Positions 23,352-64,000 of a stretch of DNA of 64,000 nucleotides are shown piece after piece. The notes beneath the pieces are model-generated. The model saw nothing but the letters and a program-made list of their open reading frames with translations. It was not told the origin of the DNA and ran no database searches. The DNA is from Ciona intestinalis. Lineage: Eukaryota; Chordata; Ascidiacea; Phlebobranchia; Cionidae. How positions within the stretch are numbered: position 1 is the first letter of the stretch; the number at the start of each line of letters is the position of its first letter. The stretch is from NCBI RefSeq assembly GCF_000224145.3, contig NC_020169.2, positions 3,864,957 through 3,928,956 of the forward strand, in the 5' to 3' direction. The position numbers and the translations under genes are program-made.

Positions 23352-24368
23352 CAGAAACTAACTTTTAACGTGTTAATTTTTCTCACCCATGTTAGATTTA
23401 CAGCTTATCCAAGCTCAGCTAAAAGCGGCACTGACATAATAGACAATAAAACAGGGAAATTTCCTCCAACGCTTAAAGGGTGGGCTATAAAAACAATTTC
23501 TTCTCAATTTGCCTATGTTCTTTCTCTTCGGTTTTGTTTAGTAACTGAAGCAAGAGAAAAAAAGATTTCACTCCGAACTTGTACGGTAAACATTGAACAA
23601 AGCAGAAAGTCATGCTTATCTTTTGCCTTTGCGGATAAGTTAATAAATACCAATGCGGAATTTTGTATGTGTTGCACGATACAGTATATTCAACGTCAAA
23701 CTAGTCGCAAATTTGCTTGGGATTGGCGATTTTGTTTATAGTTACACATAAATATAATTTGCATTTTGGTAAACGCCTTTGTTTGTTGGATTAGCCGCTG
23801 TAAGATTTTACCGAAAATAGTTGGGTCTCGCTAAAATGCAATTGGGGGTTTTAAATTTTTGTCAAATCAACTTTAAATGCATCAATGCTTATTACAAACT
23901 TATGTTGCATGAATAATGTTAGATTGAAATGTATTCTGCCATAATAGTTCCTGCGTAAACTTGTTATGTGGAGCCACAAAGTTTACTTAAGTTTGCAAAC
24001 CTGTAAGCTACAGTTTATCAAACAAGGCATGTGTTATTAAAAAAATGATAAAAACAATTCGTTAAAACGGGCTTGTTAAACGGAATCAATAAAGTATACG
24101 AACCCGGTTTTTCATACTAGAACTCCCCACTTACTTTCTAATTCAAACCGAAAAGGCAGCACTGAAAATGTTCGACTCTGTAGCTCCCTCTAACCGCTGT
24201 GTTCGTGTAATTATAGTGGCAATGTAATACATGTATATTCAGTTTTTGAAAATTAAATTTGTCGCTCTCATTTTAATGTGCGTTTTACCCGTATAGAATT
24301 AATTAGGAGATAGTCTTTCTGTATAAGATTGTTGTTTCTGTTGTTTTTAGACTTCAATATAGAATAGG

Positions 24369-27439
<3,071 letters not shown>

Positions 27440-27794
27440 AATTTCATCTCTCGTTTTACCCGTTTTATTTATTTTCTCACGGTGGATTTTAGTATTCTTT
27501 CTATATCTACATGTTTTTTGCTTGTTAAAGTACCTACGGCAGCGAAGCACTAGTTAGAACAGATTCTCATTACACTTGACTGTTTTATTATAATTACATT
27601 ACCCAACCGCTGTTTTGGCTTTTAGTAGCGCCTATTAAGTAGTTTCTATATATATATATATATATAGGAACCTATTTATACGTTGTTTTGCAGTTCATGC
27701 TAATACACTTGTTCTCATACCCAATCGTGTATATTTATAAACACAAAACCTTCGACATTGTTGAAAAAATAAGTTAAAAATCGAATTAGAGCCG
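27440..27794. other. Convergent 3' ends of YIPF4 and the two-pore channel
   Basis: 355 bp separate the two stop codons. It contains a short (TA)n tract at about 27647-27667. AATAAA on the minus strand (27584-27589) may serve the channel gene. Confidence 0.6.
27647..27667. repeat. (TA)n microsatellite
   Basis: Alternating TA tract of about 20 bp between the convergent YIPF4 and channel genes. Confidence 0.9.
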
Positions 27795-30700
27795 TCATAC
27801 AGTGACCGAGTTCCCTGTAACGCCATCTAGCGTCATTGGTTCTTCAGCATTTGCGAATTCGAATCCTTCGCCCTCTAATTCACCTTCGAACATTCGTTGC
27901 AACAAAACTTCAATGTTTTTGTGACCTGGTGTAACGTATATCAAAGTAAAGGTAATATGCGGTAACCTGATTTTTTCTTTGTCGTTTATTGTTACTACAT
28001 TAGCGAACTGGAAAGAAAGCATACGGTGTAAAAAATAGGGCATCCGTGTTGTAACGACCATCGTTGCCCTGTCGCGCATGGATATCTACGTTACATTTAT
28101 TTATTGAATTTCCACGCGCTTTGTATAAAACATATAAAGATTGAGCCAAAAATGTAGCCTACGGTCTAGATACCTTGGTTTATTCGGAACCGAATCTTTG
28201 GAGTTTCTTTACGATGTGGTTCTCGTTTTCCACTGTACTGGTCGTTGTCTCCCACGTCGAATTCATTGATCAACTCTGTTTTATCATGATTTACATCTGC
28301 TATATGGCTGCGAAATGGCATTTTCAATTACTTTAAAAAGTACGAAGCCATGTTCGTTACTTACTCGTTTGAGTTTAGGCCTAATTGTTGAATCGTTTTC
28401 TCCACCGCCGTTTCAATCGTAGTTTTTGACAATTGATATTCCAGTATAAATGCTTCGAGTACGAACGCCACAATAATGCTATAAACAAATGATGTTTTAA
28501 GCAAGCTTAAACTGCAAGAAATAATCAGGTACTTACTTCATAATTAAGATCACTACTATAAGATGGAAGAATATGAAGTAGACTCTTGCTGCTTTGCTCG
28601 TTACTAAAGAGTAACCCAAGGTGATAAGTGCGAATAGATAAGGAAATATAAGTGGTTTAAAATAGCACCTAAAAGAGGTTAAAACAGCGAAATTACAATT
28701 TAATGTTTTTAGTATAGCTAATTCGTTTTATTCTACGTGGATGAGGTTCTGCAGCGTGTCACGCCATGGTACCGGAGATTTATTGCAGAGTTATAACAAA
28801 TGTAACTTACTTTATCCTTACGTGGCCGGCAAACGACAGTCGTTATTACACGGGTTTAACACCTCGTGCCAGCTTACCAGTTACCATGTATGTTACTTTG
28901 TGAGTGATTAGTTATTTTTAATAGATTTTATCATTTTTTTTATGTATGGCTGATAATTTAGACAACCCTTCAGTGACTATTGGGTTGGAGCAATTGCCGT
29001 TAAGTGTTTTGCCCAAGGACACATACGCCCACTATGGTAGCAGCGTCGAGCCTTTAACCCATTACCTCTCGTTACAGACAGGCGCGCTATAACCACTACG
29101 CCACGGCGCCGGAGTTTGCTAAAAAACTAATGCATACGTGTAGTATAGGCTAATACTCCAATATAAAACTATATATTTAAAAGGATATTGTGCCATTGAT
29201 TAACAACTGTTAACTCAACAAGTGTAACCAAGGAATGTAAAATATCATTGAAGTTGTTATTACAGTAACCCATCCTCAGAAACTCTGAGCCTTCTAACTT
29301 TGTGTTGTTACAATTGTTCTCTGAAGCAGTTGTGTTAGGCGTAAATTTGATCTTACCACCAAAGCATTCCATGCCCACGATCGCGAACGCGTAATAGAGC
29401 ATCTGTTGACGTAAAAAGATTTTATAATGTTTTTGTTTGATAGTCGTAACCTTTGTAACTGTTTTATTTAAAATGTTTTGTGGGGTACTTCGGTGTTAGC
29501 CTTCAGTTTTACGATTTTAGCTTTTAGCACACATAATACTGTGGGGTAAGATGGATATACCGTTAGATATACTATTCCATATTACCTAATCGCGTGTTGA
29601 ACTGTTAACATTGCTCTTTTGAGTCGCGAAAATACGATTAAATAATTCTGTAAATACTCTTTGTTTATCACCAAATGATAGAATAAAAAAGAAAGAAACC
29701 TGGGCCATCTGTAGCTCCAAAAAATTAAAAAAATATTAAGTAACGAAAATTTTCAGAAATCGATTTACCAGTAATACGATGCCGTAGGTGAGTAACGAAG
29801 GCGCAATGTTTACAATTGTCATCACGATAATGCGAAATCTGTCGATGTTTCCAACAATTTTTACCAATCTCAAACATCTCATGACCATTAGAAAATCAAG
29901 CGCTTCCCGTGGAAACTGCGCAACTAGAAAGAGGGTTAAAATTTAAAACTAAATGAGAAAATTACAAGAAATAGTAGGTTAGGTTAGGATGATGCATATT
30001 TACATTTTCTTATCGTCCCATTTTGTTGTAAATAAAGACTATTTTAATAAGTTTAGAATTCTATTCTTTCAACTCTAATATAGCTTCATTAATGTTAAAT
30101 TAGGATTAGGAAATATGTGCTAACGATATCCATCTTAGCGTACAGCACAATATACTTACGCTCGTCCAAACTTGCTTCAATGACTGTCGCTATAAACGCC
30201 GATGTAATGATTATAAAATCAAACCTAAAAACATTAAAATCAACTTCCTAGGAAACGCGACAATACATGCTTTAACGCCAAATTACCAATTCCAAAATCT
30301 GCTAAAGCTGAAATATTCCTTGGGACCAAGCGTGTACATTCTCAATAAAATTTCAACGATAAATATCGACAAGAAAAACCACTCCGTACTTTCCCAATCA
30401 AATGCAATACAAACTGCATTCATCAGTATCAAAAGGTCAAACAGATAAACGAAAGTCCTGAAAAGGAAAAACAACATAATTACTCGACAATTTTAAAAAC
30501 CTAATTATAAGAATAGTAATTTTGAGATCGCAAAACCGAATACTCCGTAACATTACTTCCACACTCACAATACATATAAACCTGGCGGAAACAACATATA
30601 CATAATAATTACTCGTTGCTTTTTTTGCTACCATCAGCTATAGGCATATAACAAACAGCTTTTCCTATAAATCTTTCATCTTTTAACAAAAGAGCTATGT

Positions 30701-33700
30701 ACTTCTATAGTACAGTTACAACTCTCTGGTTTAAAACGAAGAAAATCTACGTTTTTCTTTTTCTACGAAAATCTACGTTTTTCTTTCGTTATTATATAGG
30801 TTGTATTGTTATATGCTATTTTGTACAAGATCTTACCAGTGCTGAACGCATTTCCTCACGAATTTGCTCGGTCTTGAAGCATATACTTCTGGTGCCCATT
30901 TTACAAATATATTAACTGCAGATTGGTCTTCAACCACGTACACGTTCATTAGGTTAGCGAGTTGAAGAAACTGTTTGAGTTCTATACCTCCATCTGCTGT
31001 AGTAGATATATCAACATCCATTCCATTTCGGTTGTGTAGGACCTCCCAGAATAGTGATATCTAAATACAATAGGAATAGTAGATCAGTACGTTTTAATGT
31101 ATAGTACTGTGGGGTAAGATGGGATACCGTTAGCACTAAATCTCATGTTTTCTGATCGAGTCGTAAGAATACGTTTTTTAGTAAAAAATGTTTACTACTA
31201 AATGAGATAAAAATGAGAACGAGAATATGTCCCATCTTACCCCAACCTACTATATAGCACAGTTGGTGTTCATACCTTTGGAAACGATGGTGGGTAGGTT
31301 AGATTTTTCATCACCATAATCCACGAGTTGTATGTCACAGCCTCCTTTTCTCCTGGCATGGTGTCTTTTAATATCTCGAACGCATTTTCTAACTTCTTGC
31401 GTTTCCATAAAACGGCGGAACGAATTTCGGTCTGAAAAAATACTACATCTATGATATAGTTCGTTTTTCATATCAAATAATGCATCACCGTAAAAGCTTT
31501 ACCTTGAGATGAGCTCTGTAACTGTTGTATATGACAGCGAGAAAGAGGTTCATGAAAATATAAGTGTTGATCACAATGTAAGCAATGAAGAATAAAGCAA
31601 ACCATGGACTGTCATCGTATGCTGGCATCCTGCGAAATGGAAGCATGCGGTTATATTAGTATATGGCGTATTATTATACTCTATGGTTATCGTTATATAG
31701 CGACATCGGGATATCGGAATATCTTTGGCACATAACATCCAAATAACCTCATTGTGTTTTAAACAAATAACAACGGGCTATAGAAGCCGTGAGGCTTTAT
31801 AATTGCTTGAATGTTATTAGTTTTCTACCAAAGGGAAAGAGAAAATCGAGAGAAAGTTTGTCCTATCTTCCCCCATCTACTATATATAAAACAACCCAAG
31901 GGCAAATACATACATGACATCTGGACTATTTGCTGTCGTTACAAGGACGTATAAATCGAAGAAGGAATCCCAATAGTTTCGGAAGTAAGGTTCTCCGCCT
32001 CTGTAGTAAAGATCACGTAATTGGAAAAGCTTGAACGCAAGTAATGTAAAGAGAGCAATGCTGAAGAAGAAGAGAATCAAAACGTTGATGATTTCCGGTA
32101 CTGTGTTCCGAATGTTTCGAAAAGCTCGTCGAACCTGGTTAGATAGATTGATATGACTTTTTGTATTGCGACGTTGCATATTTTAGTTAGCGCGTCTGCC
32201 TATCTATAGCCCAGAGGTTACATGTCAAGGCTCGGCCGTGCTGTGGCAGGACACTTCAATCTGCACCTAGTGGCCCCTTACGGATTCTCTAAATAGCAGC
32301 CATACGAAGTGTATCAAACAGAACACTGTTTTAGCGATTGTCGGTGCCCCTTGCCAAGGGGAATTTAATGTTTTTATGCATTGGTTTTAGTAAAAGTAAT
32401 GGAAATTAAGGCTGTATGATAACTGACCTGCCTACTTTCATTCATGTTTATCATAAATAGTGGTCTCACAACTCTTGAAACCCGGATAGCTGAACCTTTT
32501 AAAGGACTGTTGATCATCCCAATGTATATGATCATGTCCATAACAGTAACCTGCAATTTAGGCACATTAGAAACACATTTAAACATTTTGACTGGAAGCA
32601 TTCTGCTTACCACTATAGTGAGTGCAATGACGATATTCTTCGGGTCTGTAAGAAGGGATCTTCGCGGAACAAAAGTTGATAACTGGTACATTCGAAGACA
32701 TATGACGACCAAACAAAAAACTTCCATCAGCATAGTTGCCTGTGTAAATCAAATCGACTGTGTGTATACACTTTGAAGTGTAACATGACCCAGGCAGCTT
32801 TAACCGGTTCCTACACGGTCTGTGTAGCGGGTAAACGACAATCGTGATCTGTTTCATATACACTTCGTACCCACTTACGAGACTACAAGTTACTAAATAT
32901 TTGTGTTTAGTATGGCTAACAATTTAGCCAACCCACAGGGCCCACTGGTTTAAAGCATAGGCTATGTAATACGTGTACACATCCACAATAATGGTAGCAT
33001 TGGGCCTCGAACCAGTTAACCCTGGGCTATTGGCAGACTAACCACTTTGCCACGGTATCGGACACCAATCTTACCCAATACGGCAAGGCCAGCCCTGGCA
33101 CTGCTGGGTCTTCAAACAACCCAATCAAAAGAAGCCACCACATAAATATGACGGTCCCCCACTGCAATAATCGACGGCTGTAACGTCGGTAGTTCAGTAA
33201 CGATTCCTTGTCAATGTTGTAATCCATAGTTCTTCCAAATCTGGCATCTTCTATATAATTCGCCGCGAGTAAATAGTTCTGTGGTTGAAGTATATATTGT
33301 TATCAGCAAAATGAGAAGACTGTATTGAAGAATTGGTATGTAAACTAAGGACACATTTTTTTACTCCAAAATATGTTTCGCTATATGTATGGCTTATACA
33401 TCTATTAGCTATATATTACCTTTTCTAGCGCGGAATCCCTAATATGATCTTCAGCTACACTTCTATTGTTTGGAGCAGTTTCTTTCCCAATCTCGCTATG
33501 TATTTCATCGTTCTCTTTCGATATTGTGTTAACATGCTGCGTTACAAAATCGTCCCCAAAAGTCGTTGGATTTGAAGCAGTTACCGAAATTCCTTCGGTA
33601 ACAGGAAGTTCAGTAATTTGATCGTCGTCTTTGCCTGAGAAAACTAATCCATTTGCGATTATATCCGAAGCTGTAGCATCGTTTTCCGAATTGGTTATTA

Positions 33701-33728
33701 CAACTGGTATACTGTGTAGTTCAGTCAT
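27795..33728 (-). CDS. TPCN: Two-pore channel (TPC), two 6-helix repeats
   Basis: Voltage-gated-like cation channel of endolysosomes or plasma membrane. Exons (minus): 33728-33420, 33278-33075, 32739-32611, 32550-32428, 32134-31914, 31629-31503, 31431-31276, 31060-30837, 30457-30287, 30224-30160, 29923-29769, 29402-29189, 28627-28537, 28478-28365, 28307-28174 and 27925-27795. They total 2568 nt, 855 aa, in phase. The soluble N-terminus is about 150 aa. Repeat I: S4 RVSRVVRPLFMI, filter TTANSPDVMMPAY. An EF-hand-like linker follows. Repeat II: S4 MRCLRLVKIVGNIDRFRII, filter VVNQWH, S6 and the tail VLLQRMFEGE. The intron after 29189 looks AT-AC (ATATCCTTTT donor), and the joined frame restores the conserved pore-to-S6 segment. 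The paralogue is not settled; TPC1/TPC3-type is likelier than TPC2. Start ATG 33728 was chosen; the frame is open up to an ATG at 33851. Confidence 0.93.
28795..29113 (-). mobile_element. tRNA-derived SINE, near full length, in the AT-AC intron
   Basis: Read on the minus strand it begins TCCGGCGCCGTGGCGTAGTG (A-box-like), continues with a B-box-like GGGTTAAAGGCTCG, and then has the body and tail shared with other copies. It is the best-preserved copy in the window. Confidence 0.85.
29537..29710 (-). mobile_element. Worn MITE copy (family B)
   Basis: Starts TACTGTGGGGTAAGATGG; the interior is recognisable and the right end damaged. In a channel-gene intron. Confidence 0.7.
29980..30155 (+). 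mobile_element. Strongly decayed MITE copy
   Basis: Interior order is conserved (CGTCCCATTTTGTTGTAAA, then ATATGTGCTAACG, CCATCTTA), but many bases have changed. Confidence 0.55.
31103..31256 (-). mobile_element. MITE copy (family B)
   Basis: Clean termini TAGTACTGTGGGGTAAGATG and CATCTTACCCCAACCTACTA with a short interior deletion. In a channel intron. Confidence 0.85.
31692..31892 (-). mobile_element. MITE copy (family A)
   Basis: Reverse orientation in a channel intron; the left terminus is worn and the right terminus is good. Confidence 0.75.
32186..32345 (+). mobile_element. SINE fragment (tRNA-like head)
   Basis: TAGTTAGCGCGTCTGCC, then a B-box-like region and CAGGACACTTCAA; in a channel intron. 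Confidence 0.65.
32790..33063 (-). mobile_element. SINE copy in channel intron 2
   Basis: Reverse copy ending in a tRNA-like head (complement of CCGATACCGTGGCAAAGTGG), only 11 bases from the donor of exon 33278-33075. Confidence 0.78.
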
Positions 33729-33987
33729 ACTAGCTATATAACTTACTACCGGCAAGTATAACCAGTACAGTGTCAAGCGCAATATAGCATTGGTATAGTT
33801 GTACAGCAGTGCATATGACACGGAGATATCGCATTCGCAGTAAGCAAACATTTAGCTGTTAAACATTAACTGGTATGCATGCAGTAAATAGTAGGAACGG
33901 TGATACATGCATTTGTGTATCGAGTATATAACCCCATCGCTGTGAAATATGAGTCTGGCATACGTCATCGTGTGTATATAAAAACAC

Positions 33988-34175
33988 ATAGTAGTGTGGG
34001 TCAAGATAGTCAGCACGCAAAATATCCCGTATTTGCTTACCGTAATTTTAACAATTAACAACGCTCGTCTTTACAGACGTGAGGATAAGTTAATATAATT
34101 CTGTAAATATTCTTTTTTTACTAACAAATGGGGGCAATAAACAAGATAAAACATGAACTAATTTACCCCAACTTT
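33988..34175 (-). mobile_element. Worn MITE copy (family B)
   Basis: Landmarks TGTGGGTCAAGATAG, ACAATTAACAACGCTC and TACTAACAAATGGG are visible upstream of the channel gene. Confidence 0.65.
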
Positions 34176-34472
34176 TAATTGCGTATAAGGTATTTTGTAA
34201 ACTATACTCGTTTTATTTTTAGCGCATTTCAAGGAATCTTATTCGCTTTTAAATTTCTATCAGCCAACAGACTGTCATCAGATAAATCTAAAATCAACAG
34301 CGTAAATAATTACCCGCAGCGTTGTACAGCTCAGGTGACACATTTTCTTTACAGTCTTCGGTGTAATGTATATACGTGAAGGTCATATTCTGACGTGCCA
34401 ACCAGATCACACAATTCACAACTCTCATACTTTAAAGGCAAGCAAGCGTGGTGTTTTAACGCCCAATACTTA

Positions 34473-34547
34473 CATTCATTCATTCATTCATTCATTCATT
34501 CATTCATTCATTCATTCATTCATACATTCATTCATTCATTCATTCAT
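34473..34547. repeat. (TTCA)n microsatellite
   Basis: About 18 units of ATTC/TTCA with one CATA interruption. SINE tails in this window also end in ATTCATTT-like sequence, so it may have grown from a SINE tail. Confidence 0.95.
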
Positions 34548-35324
34548 ACTACAGAATGTTACGGTTATCATGTTTTCGGATAAGTGTATTTTCGGTTAAG
34601 TTTTAGAAAATATTATTGTATATGCCCTGTGAATTATATTATTTTAAGTGTACTTTTTGTACAGACTATGCCCTGTGTGTTGTGTATATAAAACCACTAT
34701 GTATATAAGTATGTTTTATGCGTCGTTAATCTCTATATGTGATACCACTGACACACACAAGCTCATTAAATCGGACTTTCTACCATCGTTTTTGCGGTGA
34801 CTTGAATACATATTAACAGGCTTGTTAAACATGGTATAAAACTTTTTTGTCAGTAGGGTGTTTTGATAATGGTGTTTATCGCAAGAAATACATTCAGTAA
34901 TGAACATTTAAAAACAAGTAACAAATGTTAATTGTAATTTGGCTGATAATTCTTTCGAATAGCTTCTGGAAATCAAGCGTTCAGACAGGGTAAATACGCG
35001 GGCGGGTATTACGTGCACAAAAGAAGAAGTTCGCCTTTTTTCTTCTGTGTTCTTGCTTTATTCGTGCCAGCGCTGCTATTTTCAGATTTTTAGTCGCTGT
35101 GGACACATGTCACCTAGTTCTTCGAGAAAGCGTTGCTACTAGTCTTATCTTGCGTAATCGAAAGGAAAAGTACCTGCCTGGGGGAGTCTTAAGGTGCCGG
35201 GGGCAACTTTTGCTGTGTATATTGTTTTAAACTGTGGTTTGTTTATGAATGAACACACACGTTCTTGGTTTTAACAGTAGTAGCAACAGACTTATTGGTA
35301 AAGTATGTCAGTGTAACAATCAGC

Positions 35325-64000
<28,676 letters not shown>

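Larger units (their letters stand above)
22862..24368. other. Divergent intergenic region, sushi kinase and YIPF4
   Basis: Holds both 5' flanks and a nested MITE pair at 22951-23351. An open frame at 23313-23741 (+, 142 codons) starts inside MITE sequence, shows no family resemblance and is probably chance. A T-rich tract ending in TTTTTAG at about 24350 lies some 20 bases before the YIPF4 ATG. Confidence 0.5.
33729..35324. other. Divergent intergenic region, two-pore channel and otoferlin
   Basis: Contains a worn MITE (33988-34175) and a (TTCA)n tract. I see no additional gene. A pyrimidine tract ending in AACAG at about 35276, upstream of the otoferlin ATG, may be a leader acceptor. Confidence 0.5.

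Noticed and set aside
23313..23741. 142-codon open frame on the plus strand
   Set aside because: Begins inside MITE sequence, matches no family, and lies in the kinase-YIPF4 promoter region; likely chance.
27925..28091. Extending the last channel exon upstream to an ATG at 28079
   Set aside because: The extended frame does not join the previous exon in phase; the acceptor before 27925 gives the conserved VLLQRMFEGE tail in phase.
34473..34547. Regular short repeats considered as a CRISPR array
   Set aside because: A 4-bp microsatellite without spacers in a eukaryotic genome.
34366..34599. Open frame of repeated IHSF residues
   Set aside because: Translation of the (TTCA)n microsatellite.

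Overview
The window is nuclear DNA of a tunicate, most likely a Ciona species. This rests on many short introns in chordate-type genes, low GC, and two dispersed repeat families that resemble elements described from Ciona: a ~200 bp MITE (Cimi-1-like) and a tRNA-derived SINE (Cics-1-like). The species was inferred without any database search.

Six protein-coding loci alternate in strand, forming divergent pairs. (1) 476-4169 (-): an SLC7 amino-acid transporter light chain, b(0,+)AT-like, cut by the window edge and by an assembly gap. (2) 6661-15704 (+): a membrane-anchored leishmanolysin/invadolysin-type M8 metallopeptidase of 16 exons, 886 aa in my model. (3) 17660-22861 (-): a 901-aa protein with an N-terminal TKL-type kinase, one membrane segment and a C-terminal ectodomain of sushi/CCP modules, i.e. 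a type II membrane kinase. (4) 24369-27439 (+): YIPF4, with a broken partial copy at about 16.5-17.2 kb. (5) 27795-33728 (-): a two-pore channel of 855 aa with a probable U12-type AT-AC intron. (6) 35325 to the right edge (+): otoferlin, 41 exons and about 1,798 codons visible. A seventh, two-exon gene encoding a secreted Cys-rich protein with a poly-Thr linker (53061-54016, -) lies inside the largest otoferlin intron.

The exon models were built by hand from splice sites, reading phase and family alignment. In the peptidase, kinase, YIPF4 and channel models the exon lengths sum to a multiple of three with every junction in phase, which supports them strongly. Exon edges may be off by a base or two.

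Non-coding sequence is dominated by the MITE (more than 30 copies or remnants, one inserted inside another) and by SINE copies or pieces. Two assembly gaps exist: 4170-4294 and 21091-21590. The second is flanked by two nearly identical ~674 bp copies of kinase exons, most simply two haplotypes placed in tandem.

The genes do not form a pathway. The items most worth follow-up are the inverted-topology sushi kinase, the nested Cys-rich peptide gene and the AT-AC intron.
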